Assembly: GCF_901933205.1 (NCBI RefSeq)
Contig: NC_044572.1
Span: 79,233,465 to 79,297,464 of the forward strand
DNA length: 64,000 nt
Reading direction: 5' to 3'
From: Camarhynchus parvulus
Lineage: Eukaryota > Chordata > Aves > Passeriformes > Thraupidae
In this document: one piece after another, positions 1 to 13,700 of the stretch
How positions within the stretch are numbered: the first letter of the stretch is position 1
Layout of the letters: each line of letters starts with the position of its first letter
Made by a program: the position numbers and the translations under genes
Notes under the pieces: generated by a model
The model's database searches: none
What the model saw: only the letters and a program-made list of their open reading frames with translations
What the model was told of the DNA's origin: nothing

Positions 1-1055
1 GGCATACCTGAGAAATATAGATAGGACAGACAGGGGTAGCACAGGGCCTTTTTTTCTTCTGAAATGGCAGCTGGAAGCTAAGCATCATACCCTGTACTAA
101 AATGGCACAGGAACCCACCTTCAGGTATCTGAATAACCAACACCCCTTTTTTTGTGAGAAAACAAGAACAAAAAAAAAAAAAATCAGTTCAGCAAACCCA
201 AATACATAAACTACCAGTTATAAAATGTTTGGCTGTGAGCACTAGCACTGATCACATGCCAAAGTATTATTCTGAACCTTTAAAAATAAAGTCACTAAAG
301 ATTTAATTGTCACCAGTGCTGACACAGCAAAGCTGCCAGTGTGAGCCCTGAAATGCACAACATGTGTCTTTCTTTGCCCAGGAGTGTCTGAGTGTGAGGG
401 ACAGGGGAGGGAGTGTGTGCTGCCCAAATGCCCCAGAGATAAGTGGCCTGCCAGCAATTTTCCTTCCATCACACCCACATTTCTCTAGCCTGCTCCTCTT
501 GTATTCAGCCTCGACTCCTTCCTGCTCCATTCCCTTCGATCCTGCTCACTGTGGAGATATAGCAAGGATTCTGATCTCAAGGTCCAACAAAAATATTTCA
601 TGGAATGGATAGAGACTATCTTGTCATTTGCAATTTTGTCTGAAAGAATGCTCCATATTTCAACAGGTTAGCCTCTCCTGTCACATGAGATGGTTGGACA
701 TCACCTGCACAAGATAACAGATTATTTCTAAACTGCTCATGGGTTACTTACAACCAGTGATGCACAACAATTAACCACACTTTTCCCACTTTTCATCACC
801 CAGACTGTTTTAACTTAATTTTTCACCTATTTTTATCTGGCCTCCTCATTCTTCCTTCTGCCTTTATCCTACTTCAGGCTCCCTTTTTCCCCTCTTTGAA
901 AAAAGGAGAACAAAAGAATTTGTTGTTTCATTCTTTAAATGGGCTCTGTTCCTCAGTGTTCTAAGGAAGAGTATTGTGAACAAAACTAGAGGCTGCAGAC
1001 ACAGCAGGCAGGCAGGAACCACAAGTTTCAGTACAGAGCACTTTTCCTTTTTTTG

Positions 1056-1076
1056 GTTTGTTTGTTTGTTTGTTTG
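1056..1076. repeat. (GTTT)n microsatellite
   Basis: About five uninterrupted GTTT units follow a run of T. It is an ordinary short tetranucleotide repeat with no associated gene. Confidence 0.8.
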
Positions 1077-2411
1077 AATGTATTTGACAAGGATTAGGCA
1101 AATATATACTGAATTAAAAGCTTCAGATTGTTAGGTTCAATGGCAAGGTTGGTTTCTCGTTTACATAACTGTCTTATGAAAGTGGTAATTGAGCATCCAC
1201 AATAACATGTATGTGATTTATGGCAACTCCAGATGAATGGTGGCGGAATCTATACCAAAAATATTTTTAATAAAGAAAAGGAAAAGCAAACTTATTCCAT
1301 TCCCAAATGTGAAGTCTATTTTTAATTCATACTACTTTTCAAATACTGGAACTATCCAGGAATAACTATGGAGTTATTGGCAAATGACTTCAAATGTATG
1401 TATATATGATACTATGCAGCCATACATAAAAAGATACAACATTTGAAGGAGATAAATAATGTTTATCATGTTAGCTCCTTTAAGCTTAAGTATATGAAAT
1501 TATCTTTGACAAACTCAACTGATTTGAGCTTTGTATTTTGAAAGTCGAAAAGCAACTAACAATTGTTTTACCTCTGGTTCATACATCAAGCAGGTACAAA
1601 AACTATTTCCCACCTCATCTCTGCTTTTAATTATATGATCAGTTTCAGTCCCTGTTTCATATTAACATTATGTAAAATCATTCTATTAGGTCCTTGTTTT
1701 CACTGTATGCATTATATGTGCCTTGGGTTTCATGTACATTTTACTTAGAATATTAGAATACACAATGAATTATAATCTTCTGTATTCTACTCTATCTTTA
1801 CTTAGTCATACACATATTTAATACTTGTAAATTACTATGTGGTGGTAGACTTTTTTCAGTTGAACTTTCACCAACTCTCCATTACAGGCAAGATCTTGCT
1901 TGTTAAAAAAAAAGCTATAATGAATTACATATAATTTCCTTTTATATTCTTCAGTTCTGCTAAGAATATTGTTTAGGTTGCTGGATAATTAGCTTTTACC
2001 CCTCCTTAGGTACAGACCTGAGTTCTCAAGGACCCACAAGACAAATGTATCACAGAACTGCTAATCCTAAAGGAAAATTATATCAGCACTCAACCCCTCC
2101 TACTTCAGACAAGGCAATTATAAAATTTCAGTGATGGAAACAGTGCCAAGGTTTTTCGCTTAAAGAGGGGCAAAATAACAAAATGTTCCCTCCTTCTTTA
2201 TGCTTTCAGATATGGAAATTTAAATTACAAAGCTCTAGCAAAATAAATTAAAATGAAAGGGACAAAGAGACCTGAGTAAAGCATCAGGTTTGACTGACTA
2301 GGTAGATTAACGGGATCATACTGAGTTTAACTAATATTTTTTTCAGTAGCTAAAATCAAGGATCTCTGACCATTGTAAAACCAGGATTTTGTGAGTATTT
2401 GAGACCAAGTT

Positions 2412-2487
2412 TTAATAAATGTAATAATTAAATTATTATGTTAATAATTTAATAATAAATTATAAATATAATTTAATAATTTTACAT
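2412..2487. repeat. AT-rich low-complexity tract
   Basis: The tract is almost entirely A and T, with repeated TAATAATTTAAT-like words that can pair with themselves. It fits a low-complexity tract; there is no sign of a gene. Confidence 0.75.
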
Positions 2488-5090
2488 AAACATAGAGGCA
2501 ACAGTCTCAACTAAGTAAAAATTTAAAAAAAGAAAATAAGGAAAGAAGAATTTAATTTGTAATGTTTTGTTTAAACCTTTTTTTTAGCCCAAGTTTTCAA
2601 TGTATACCAGGAAGTCTATTTCATGCTCTTGCACATCACAGTACAATACATGTCAATGTCCTAAATGCATGCAAAATGTCCTAAATAAGTATGCTGGCAT
2701 TTAAAAATAGTTCTTTGCCAGCCAAGACAGAAAGCAGGTCTGTGATCTGTATAACACAAACCTATGTCTGTACCATCTTTATGAAAAGATATAAATGAAA
2801 TTAGAGTCAAAGGGATATTTTGTGTAAATTATTGATTGCTTTGAATTTAAGACTTGTACAAAATTAGTAATTTTTGATGAGAAATGGCAAAAGTCTCCCA
2901 AAAGTTAGTATTTGCTATAGAGAACTGAGTCTTGGCTTAGAAATGTTTATAAAATTAGAAGACAAACAGTAAAGTGGTAGGCTATTAAGTAATTTTAATT
3001 TTCTAAACCTACCTCTAGAAAATTAATGCAAGGGTGTCAACAGATATCACATTCCTTTGTAGATAAAAAAGACCCAAAATGTATTTCTTTGTTAAACAGT
3101 TAAGACATAACAACAAAATATAAGTTTTATTTAATTTAAGTTTTATCTTTAGTGAGATAAATCTTACCAAAGCAAAAGGAAATTTTAGTTTATAATTTGA
3201 GTCAGTAAATTCAACTAAAATTTCAGAAGAACAAACTTTGAGGAATACTGGAAATTTTCTATCATGTTTGCCTAGAATGATGAGTTCAAGAACCTCTGAA
3301 CCTCTGAAACTGAAGAGGATGCAGAAACCTTTTGTGTCCAATATATTAGCTTGGTGCTCGAAGTTCAGGGGGAAAAATCCATTACAAACCAAAACCTTGA
3401 GAGGGTTACAGACTTCCTGGGATGACTAAACAGTTCCTGCAGAGATGAGGAGTAAAAATAGAGCATGCAAATCTGGAAATTTGAATGTAACACTTTTCTA
3501 CATCTTGGGAATTTAGAGATTTACAAAAGACCAACCCACAGCCTACTGTGGACCTAAATCTTGCAAAGAAAATGAAAATATGACACTGATGTTCTCCTTA
3601 GCCATAAAGCGAGAAGTAAACAGAAACTGTAAAGCCAATGTACTGCAGACTGAAAACACAAGACTAAAGCCAAAAATAATGAAGCACACCCAAATATTAA
3701 AACATGATACTAGCACCAAGGAAGAAAAGAGAGGATAGAATAATGGAAAAACAATATATATCATGGAAAAAATATCCAGATTGCTCAAGATAACAAAAGG
3801 AGGGGCTGAAAGATCAACATGTGAAACCGCAGCTACAAATATCCAAACACTACAGAATAGGGGAAAGAATTTAAAATGCTACAACCATATTTTTGTGAAA
3901 GTATGAGTTTATTCTAGATATTGTTGCTCCCATTTTTCACTTTTTTGACTTGGTTATTTTTCTCTATTGGAGTACTTTGAACTAGAGAAATTTTGGCACA
4001 TTTTACAATAAAGGCAGGTCATACTCATATGATATTATAAAATTTCAATACTGGAACCCTGGAGCCTAACTTTTCTGACGAGATATTGAGAATCCAATTT
4101 AAAGAAATATTTCTATGATTTCTGGTCATTCTCTACTGCTGTCAACGAAATATTTATAAGAGCCTCATTTCTTTTTCTGTTATGAAATAATGCTGTGCAA
4201 TTTTACAAATGTGACTCATGAAATAAAACAAATCTGTGGCATGTCTAAAACTTTGGCTCCTACCTAGACCCTGCCTGAGATTTTAAACAGAATTGGAGAG
4301 AATCACCCCTGCAGTCAGTTCCACTCTAGTACCATAGCAGCTAAGCAATGAAATAATTAATTTCAGAAAGTTTCACAGAAAACAGTAATCCACAGAAACC
4401 TACAAAGAATCGAATAATCTCAATCTCAATAATCAATAGCCATAACTATAATGATTACTACAGGAAAAAAAAAAGGAAGGATTTTAATCTAAACAAAAAA
4501 TGGAAACCACAGCATTGAACAAAAGAAGGGGAGAAAAAGTAAAAAAAAAAAGAAAGAAAGAAAAGAAATGCTCTCTTTGAGCATTTATTTTGACCCGCAA
4601 GAAAACAGTCTTCCTGATTTCCAGTATGGTCTCCACTCCAACTCTGATCATGTGAGCAGGGCTCAAAAACACTGTACTTGATAAATTGATGCTACTGAGA
4701 GTACTAGTGACCACTAATCTCCAGTCTGCCACTGTGTTCAATTAAAAAAATACTTCAGGGAGAAAAAAAATAAAAACCAAGAAGCAACAAAACACAAACA
4801 TACAAGCACCCCACATTATTAATGGAATAAAAAACGAAGCTGGTCTTATTTGGCAACAGACAAAATTTCTGAAGCATATCAATATAACTATCCATTTACA
4901 GCATATAAAAAGAACAATCACTCTATTAAAATATCAATACATCAGACAGGCAGACATTCTGCTTCAATTTTCAAATATTCAAATATTCTGTCATCTTCTC
5001 CATGAACTTGACATGTTCTGATGATTCTTCATTGTTATGCTGTTTTGGAAAATTTTTTTGAGCATAAACCTATAAAGAAGAAAAAAGGAC

Positions 5091-5154
5091 AAGAAAGAAG
5101 AAAGAAGAAAGAAGAAAGAAGAAAGAAGAAAGAAGAAAGAAGAAAGAAGAAAGA
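5091..5154. repeat. (AAGAAAG)n heptanucleotide repeat
   Basis: About nine tandem copies of a 7-base all-purine unit AAGAAAG form an uninterrupted run of roughly 64 bases. It is followed by a short GATGAC-rich segment (about 5160-5195). A tract this long with only purines on one strand can in principle form triplex (H-) DNA, and its copy number is probably variable between individuals. No gene is associated. Confidence 0.9.
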
Positions 5155-6902
5155 CAGTGAAGATGACGATGACAATGACGATTCTGACAACGGAGTTTAA
5201 ATTTATTTTTGCATTTCTGTGGCTATTTTCCTCCCCTGAAATTTACTTGTTTATTTAATAAGTGGTCAACAACCCCCTCAGACTCTGTTCCACTAATCAA
5301 AACAAGTCGACTACTTTTAATTCCACTTCTTTAGCACAGTCTTCTCCTTTGATTAGTCTAGCAAACCACAGGCTGCTTTCAGATAGGAATTTTGTAACTT
5401 GAAAAACACTAATCTAAGCATTATATATTATTTCAGAGGAAGTCCTGACATTGCCTCAAAAAAGAATTCTGATAATTCTATGTCCCCATCAGATGACAGT
5501 TTTCTCTCCAAACTCACTGCTGCCCTGTTTTGCCAAACTTATCTTAAAACAGCAGCATTTCTCACACACGACTCAGGGGGACGGCTCAGATGCCTTCTCC
5601 AGATGACTGTGCACAAGATTCCCCTTGTCATCTGTTGTCTCCTTTTGGACAAGTGATCAAACTACAGCAGCTGTTTGTGGCTCCCTCTGTGCCTGAGTTT
5701 TTATTGTTTAATACCATTCTATTCCTATGTCTCCACAATAGTGACAATCCTCTCCAGATTTCTTGTTTCCCTGATGAAATTAACCCATGCCAGCCCCTAC
5801 CTGGTGGCCAGTACTGCATCTATTCAACAGGATCCCGTTCTCAAGTGTCACCAAAAAATGATTCCTATCCTTTCTGACAACTGTTAAAGTGTCCCTTTTC
5901 CTCAAGATTTTTTTATCTACCTCACAATTCACTAGCAATCTCTGTCATCCACACCTCCCTTTTTTAATGTACAGGAGTCACATACAGATGCTAAACTTAA
6001 ACATTCTTTGGATTAGATCCCTTCTCTGAGAAACTGGAAATATTAAAAAAAAAAGCAAAAGGTGAAATTGCATTTCTCACTTGTCCCTTTTCACACTTTC
6101 CTTCAAGATCTTTTCTAAGACAATGTCCAGTATTTAGGTCTACTATCAAAAAGTCTATTGGTGGGTAATTTTCCAGATTTTCTGGAATATATGTTGATAA
6201 ACTTCAACAAGTTCTGAAATAGATTTCCCTCCATGAGAAAAAAAACAAAAACCACACCAACTAACCAACCAAGACTGGTTTTGTTATACTTTAATCCACT
6301 TGATAAAAAGAGCTCAAGAAAGCATTGAACTTACAGAAATGGTATTTGTTACAGAATAGCATATATATCTTACAGAACCGTGATATAGTCTGCATGTTCA
6401 AGGATTAAAAGATTTATTACCTCTTGGTTCCTGCATATTTTTTGATTATCCAATTTTAAGACTAATGTTCATACAAATATTTTGGGAAATGCATGAGGAT
6501 TCATCTAACATTGTTTTTTGCTAAATGGACTACAATTACATAAGAAGACTACACCTGAATATAAAATAAATTTGTGCTTCTCAAAAGATCTTTTCTTTAA
6601 AAGAAGCAAAAGTTTGGTAAAAGACCTGCTGCATTGTCAAGGATATTCAGGGATGTGTAAGGAAGAGGAACCAAGAGAAACTGAAAATCTCAGAGAAAAA
6701 TAGCCTTACTTTTTCAAGAAAATTCACAATCAAAAAAAAGAGATAGTGAAGATAAAAGTTCATTACTTTTTTCACAAGCCATCATTAGTTGGCTGCAGGT
6801 AATTTTATCTACTAAAAGTAGTGACTAAATGCGTTTTTATTTTAACAGAAACAGAATTTCAAAGAACTTTTGAAAAAATCTTGCTGGATAGTTAAGGCAA
6901 TT

Positions 6903-6987
6903 GAACAGAAAAAAAAGCAACAAACAACAAAACAAAACAAACACAAAAAAAATCAAAACAAAAAAACAAATAAACAAAAAAATAAAC
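6903..6987. repeat. A-rich (CAAAA)n tract
   Basis: The tract is built from irregular CAAAA and CAAAAA units. The frame crossing it would encode mostly lysine, asparagine and glutamine, which reflects the repeat rather than a protein. Confidence 0.75.
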
Positions 6988-7714
6988 CAGAGCTTTGACT
7001 TTGTTGCGCCTATCAAATGTCACATTCTAGAATATGATGAAATACAGACACAGATACCGAAATTACTGGAGTTAACTGGAATTAACTCAGGAAAATCAGA
7101 GCAGGACTTCCCCTGAGATAAATTTCCCTGCATTATCCTGTACTGACACTCAGTACCTGAGAGATTTAGATACCACCACTCTGTTGAAGTGTGGTTTTCC
7201 TTTTCTTTCTGAAGTTCTCTACATCATCCTCATGAAACTATATATGATATCTTAGTCATTACAGAGAATCTTGATTCTCAGCTACTGTTTGCCTTGGAAG
7301 ATCTCCCTTTATGAAGCATCCGCTAAAACAGATGTCTTCCAGCTCTGACTGAGAGATCAGAAATGAAGTAATAGCTTGAAAATCACAGTATCCTCATGGA
7401 ACCTGGCAATGCAGACAGCAACAGGAGACTGGAAACAGGGTGAGAACTCAGCTAACCATCTGATTTCCAAGCAGATAGTCTGTTATATACTGCATAGAGC
7501 AGGTACTAGGCTGAAAATTCATTCATGTTAGCAGAAACCATAGAGTAGATGTGCTGAAAGGAACCCAAAGTTTTCTAAGCATTACAAGTATCCATGCCAT
7601 GTGACATCAAGGATCAGCTGCAGATAAACTAGTGTACATTTTTGTAGATATCAGTGTTTTCCTTCCTTTTTTTAGCAATGCACATTGCTATCTAATGAAA
7701 AATCAAGAAGTGCC

Positions 7715-7730
7715 AAAAAAAAAAAAAAAA
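7715..7730. repeat. poly(A) run of 16
   Basis: A single uninterrupted run of 16 adenines. I looked upstream for the 3' end of a retrocopy (a poly(A) tail follows retroposed RNA) and recognised none. Confidence 0.8.
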
Positions 7731-10700
7731 GACTGATTCAACAATACAAAACCCCAGCTTTTAAAGCCACAGTTTTTTTCAAAGTAGTACACTTTTCTAA
7801 ACTGCAATGTATGAAGATGCTTTGGGTGTTGACTGTGTCTAATATTTATCACAGATGAAACAGAAATGAAAAAGATTGCCCCAGGTTGCCTGAAACTTAA
7901 GACCGATCCTTTAGTATTTAAGCGTATAGCAAGTCTACCCTGATTCCATGAATCACCAAACACTTCTCTACCTCTGAAATATTTCAAGTAGATCTGGCAT
8001 GAACTAGATTCTCCTCTTGCTACAAACTTAGACAAGCAGACTGCAAATATTAAAATTAAATTACTTTGATGCAACCTTATGCACAAGCATTTATGTCAAT
8101 GATTACACATACGCTGAAAATAGAGCCCATGATCTCTAAATTCAGACTCAGACATTTTGAGAGTTAAAAGTGGATCTGTTTGTGTATGAGAGGTTTGTCA
8201 AGTACCTTCATTACTGCATTGCAGAACACAAGTATAATGGCCATCATATACTTAGAAAGAAATTTCTTGAACATCCCAATTTTAAATACTAGGGTCAATG
8301 ACAGAATTAAGGAATTATCTATCATGTGATTGTCTAAAATAAAATATGAAGTCTCATAGACAGAATACTATCGAGAATCGCTTTCTATAGTTTACTCAGT
8401 AATATGATGACTTATGGAATGGTCTCTAAAGGTAACAATAAATCAAAAGTGTAATGTTACAAGTTTGGCTTATTTTTTCCTTAGCTTACGTTCATCCTAC
8501 TCTTCAATTCTAAAATATAAGCTAGTTTCAACCAAAATCTACCCTGGGACCTCAAGGACTGCAAAAATATTGTATGCTTCATCATTCTGTGCCTATGAAT
8601 GATTGTCTACACCTGAAATCCCAAAATTCATGGAAGCAAAGAGCAGTAAAATATCCCATTTGAATGCACACATCTTCTTGACAATCTAACCTTGAAATTT
8701 ATGGAACCAAGGGAGTGTACTAACATCTCGATGTAAGTGTGATGAACAATATGAGCCTCTGTCCTGAATTGCAAGAATTTTATTCTGGACAAGGTCCATT
8801 TAAACTATTTTTCCTCATGAGTGACCTGTCAGTATAAAACAATCGTTACATACTTAATTTTACTGCAGTTGGCATTTTCAAATGCTCCTGAGTTTGTAAC
8901 ATCAAAGTTGGAATGCTTTCCAGGGTATCATCATTCAGAGTGTCATGTTGTCTACTCTCAATTTCCATCAAAAATGAAATTCCAATTATTCTTACCTTTG
9001 ATTTCTAGTTAAAATTCTGGTTTCTACTTTGCTATGTGTTATTTCCCACTGCATGCTCTACTTAATGAATATAAATGGTGAATTTTGGATTGGACAATCT
9101 TTTAGTTCTTAATACCATGCTGTTTTCAGACAATAGGCGCTCTGTCATTGAACAAAGTAGGGAGGGTTGGTAATCTCTATGAATCTGGACCAGATACAAT
9201 GTGATTGTCCAGGGAAAAGAGGGACATTAAAGATTGTATATGGACAGCTGATCATGACCAGATGGAGTATCTAGCTGTGCTTAGCAGCAGGAAAAAATAT
9301 TTTGGAAGACCCATAGAAATCCCAGCAAGATGGTAAAATTTCAGATTAAATAGATATATATATATGGGAACCTTTTTTCATTTTTTTCTTTCAGTAGATA
9401 GTCATTCAAATTTGCTAACCAAAGAAAAAAGTTTAATTCCTAAGTAGTTTCCCTAAAAGTAAGTTCCACAGAAAGTAAAATACATATTACAATATGAATA
9501 TTTTAAGGACTATAGAAATTCAGAGTACCACTTGAGGGTGAAAAATAGACAAAACTTAATTTCCTGCTGAACAGAAGATGCCTTGCTTTGGTGAAGAACT
9601 GGAATCAGTCATGGTTCTTGGCAATTTCCCAGGCTACAAAATGTGAAGCAGAATTAAAGAAAACCTAGTTATTTATGATTTAATTATTTCAGGTTGATAA
9701 AATGTAGTGCTGATTTAGCAAACCTCATTTGAAGTGCTTTGCAAACATTATCTAATTTGTTTATAAATATTTCTCTCTGTTTTGTGTTTTTATTTATGCC
9801 ACTCTTTGTCTTGGATAAATGTGTTAAATTAAAATTAGCCACCCCAATAAGAGATACCAAAGAAAAAGAAATGCAGTAAAATGTAAGAGGATTCAATGTA
9901 GCACAGAGCAGATTCTAATATTAACAACTATTATGTCAAAATTCAGGTTTTGAAGATTGCAGCACTGCAGGGCAGACTATATCATTAGGGCACATCTGTG
10001 GAGGTGGCAGACAGAGACTACTGAAAGCACTGAAAGATAGCTTTTTCCCTAAAAGAGGTGTAACACACGTACCTTAGGCAGCCACTGAAGTCAAGTAGGG
10101 ATAGAGTCACAAAAAACACACACCTACAAAAAAAAATCTAGGGCCTGCTGTACTTTAAAAAGCTGCTGTACTTTATAGTTGCTATAAATGCTCCTGCCTA
10201 ATTAAAATAGAACATTTTTCCCTGCATCTCTACACTAAATACCATGAGGTTTCTAATCTAACATCTTGAAAGACTTGAATGTTTTCATGAAGTTGGTCTT
10301 TCCATGAATTCATATGTCAGAACAACTACAGAGAGGAGGTTCAACATATCCCATGTTAAAAACACAGTGTAAGTCTCAGCTGACATAAATTCTTTCAGAT
10401 CTAAAAATGTATCTACCCCTGAGACTGGTTTTGTTTCAATAAACAGTTGTGATATTTCTTACTAAGTATATTAAATTAATAATATTCTATGAGGAAAAAT
10501 TATATCAAAAATTGTGCAAAGAACAGTACATTTATTTTTCAGAAGTTTACTTTTAGTTTCTACTAATTTTCAATTATTTTTGCCTTATTTTTCTTTAGAG
10601 TTTATTTCACTACCCAGGAAGAGAAAAAAAAAGCAATATTTCTGTTATAAATTCCTTGTGATGGATGTAAATTAACTACAAGTTAAAAGGGGGGAAAGGT

Positions 10701-13700
10701 ATATTTGCATTCATTTTTAAGCAGTATTCTTTTTCATAATGCAGTTCAGATTTTAGTTTACCCTTGCAAGTGTCTGCAACCCAGGTAAGCAGATTTTTAC
10801 ATCCATGTGACCTGATAGCTTTTGGGGCGAGCAATGCTTGCTGGAGCTTTCTTTCTGTTTGTTTTCAACTTGAAAGTTCTCAAAAAGTATATATATACCT
10901 AATCCCGTCTGGCTAAACACTTGAGTTATGACTTAGGTCTTGATCTGAGCAAACAAGAACTCAGAAAGGAAGAAATGGCTTATAAGGCTTCTGTGGGTGT
11001 GCTTAAAAAGCAGCCAGTGCTTCCCAATGCGTTTAGATGCTTAGGATACTGCTGCAAGTGAAGAGTTGGCTGCTTCAGACCCGGGGTAACACCAATACTG
11101 TAAGAATTTGTGTCACAATACTGTCTGAAAGTACTTTTTCAGTGAGTATTTTGGTGGTTTGGAGCACCTTCACACAATTCTCCACCTCTGGCTGAATGAC
11201 ATATCTGGTGTCTATATGTGTACGAGTATCCACAGGTGTACTGTCCATACATATATGGACATATATAAATGCTGTATGTGCATATATCTGCTCCCCACTG
11301 AGCCGGGGGTACTGCTCCAGGAGCCCACTTGCTGAGCACACAGCCACTGACCTGTCAGTGCTGGACTCTCTACAGACTTGGCCACCTCTTTCTCATAAGC
11401 TGTGAGGGCCGAGGCAGAAGCCCAGCCGTCAGGTACAGAGGCCCAAGTGCTTGGTTGCCAAAAGAAAAAATAAAAGACAGACTGCATCTAAAATGCTTCT
11501 CTCCACCATGTATACAGGCTACAATAAGAAGTACATTATGTCAAGCTTGGCTTCTGAACTCATTTCCACTATTTGATAGCAAGCAATATCACTGGGATTT
11601 GTTGGAACGATAGAAAGTGCCTTCTGGGGAATGGAAGATGTTAAGCACAGCTATAGCATACTTCATTTCATTTTTTGAGCAAGGAATGCATCTTTCTTAT
11701 GCTCACCACTGACACAACAGTCAGTCTTTATTGCTGCTTAGGAAAAAGGCTTCATAAGAATCTCATCGCCCCCTGGATACTTCTTTCTGTGACTGTCACG
11801 ATAAATGTGTGACTCCTGATAGCAAGGTACAGCAAAAGAATTTTCCCAGATGCATATATTAATCAGTATATCTCTGTCTAAGTATTTAGTAGACAATTTA
11901 ATAAACATATATTGCTGGATATATTTTGCTATTTACTTCTTTTCATTTATTCATGACCTCTGAGAATTAAACTTTTTCTATAATTTCTCGATTAATAAAT
12001 AAATATAGCATGCCAGTTACTTGTTTGTACAATAAAAAGCAGGTCATAAAAACATCACAAGGAAATTATCATGAATTTTCAACTGTGCCAAGCAGCTGGG
12101 TCTAATTGTGTCATAAAACAACCGATTCTATCTTACAACTGTTTCATTTTCTCTCCCCACTTCTTACTGGAAAGATGGTTCAAAGTCTCATTTTGTAGAA
12201 GAACGTATTTTTAATTCTAATCTAAACTTACAGCATAGAGCTTTTTTACTTTTCCTTTATCAATATTTTCTTCTGGCTTAACAAACTCCTCCACAGTTTT
12301 TGGTCTAGAAAGTAGAGAGGGAAGTGAAGGCCTCTCACAGAGGGATCAAGTGTGTGTTATTCAGTCTTTGTTTAGTGAGATTATTAAACCAAATTCTGTT
12401 AGTCACTGTTTGCAGGAAGTTTTGCCCTTTCTCTGAGCAATCTCGGTACTCCTTTTAAGGCAAATTTCTTTTTCCTGAATGTGGATGATCACAATGTATG
12501 TAGGACTCTCCATGATAATTTTCTTCTAGGACTTTTTAATATTTCTTAGTCTCCTGCCAATTCTTCTGATATGTTTAATTATATTTCCTTTCTCCTGACC
12601 ACATCACACTGATAACTTATGACTCATCTTGATGAACTCAAACTTTTCTTTTCCACTGTCACTGGTTCATTTCCTTTTCATGAACCTTCCATTTATAGAA
12701 TAAAATTCCTTTATCAATCCATAGTAGCAAGACCTTCTTGTTCTTGCATTTTATACCAATTCCTATTTGCCTTTCTAGTCTTAATTACTTTTTCTTTGAC
12801 AATATATTCCAAGTCTTGCACACTGTAGAGGTCAAAGTCATCTATTTGCAGCTGCCTAGACAACTTATTCCTTTAGAAAAGTTACTGCTTCAAGAACTAT
12901 TTTTGATACTTTAAAAAATTGAGTTTTTAGTAAAAAATCATTGCTACTAGACTCACTTGCACACTTTACTATGTTTCTGTACTTGGAAATCTAAAAATTG
13001 GAGGTAAAGCATCCTAACAGGTAGACCACTTCTCTTCCCCCACTGAGGAGGAACCCATGAGGAGGATCTGGCCTCCTTAATTTTCCCTGGCATTTTCTAT
13101 GTCTCAGTTTCCATTTCCATACAATCCTTCTCATAGCCATCTTACTCCTGCTATATATTCAACAGTGATGTCCCATCTTCTGCAAAGAGAAGCCGAATGC
13201 TGCTTTAACTTAGCCACCCCTGTAATTATTTTGACCCTTCATCACTGATCAGGATGCACTCAACTTTGTTTAATCATCTTCTTTCTTAACTTTCTGGTAT
13301 TCCTGATAAGATTCTTTGATGATCAATATTTCCTCAGCATTTTTTTCATCCAAGTTTCCAGGTTTTCATTACATCTTGTTTCAGCTGCCTAGGTATTCAA
13401 CTAAATCTAGAGCCCTACAGAATTTCCTTTGTGCTTGACAACAAACTCTAAGTACTGTAAATGTTTCCTTCACATCCTTCCAGAGCCTTGGACACATGAA
13501 TCCTCTCCGTTTGACCTGAATTCCTTTGTAAAACTCAAATCTGGGAGTTTGAACTAGAAAGAATTTTGTAGCAGCCTGGATTTTTAAACTTCTTTTTGAT
13601 TTAAGCCGAACTCCAAGATACTGGTTTGTGTACATAGCGCTTACAAGCCTTCCAGAATAACTTCATTTCTTGACATTGTATCACTCTTGAATGACAAAAT

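Larger units (their letters stand above)
1..5090. other. AT-rich intergenic flank, no gene seen
   Basis: The open frames here are short, overlap on both strands, and show no recognisable domain or splice-bounded exon. Apart from simple repeats (an A-rich run near 170-182, a GTTT repeat near 1056, an AT-only tract near 2412, and a GAAA/A-rich run near 4537-4567) I see nothing functional. The sequence lies far upstream of the CpG-island promoter near 37 kb and fits gene-poor flanking DNA. Distal regulatory sites cannot be excluded. Confidence 0.6.

Noticed and set aside
5628..5887. Several overlapping frames on both strands near 5.6-5.9 kb
   Set aside because: Mutually overlapping, short, and without splice sites or recognisable sequence.
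7703..8086. Minus-strand 127-codon frame ending at the poly(A) run, considered as a retrocopy
   Set aside because: The run of 16 A on the plus strand would place the body of a retrocopy to its left, not in this frame; no parent gene is recognised.
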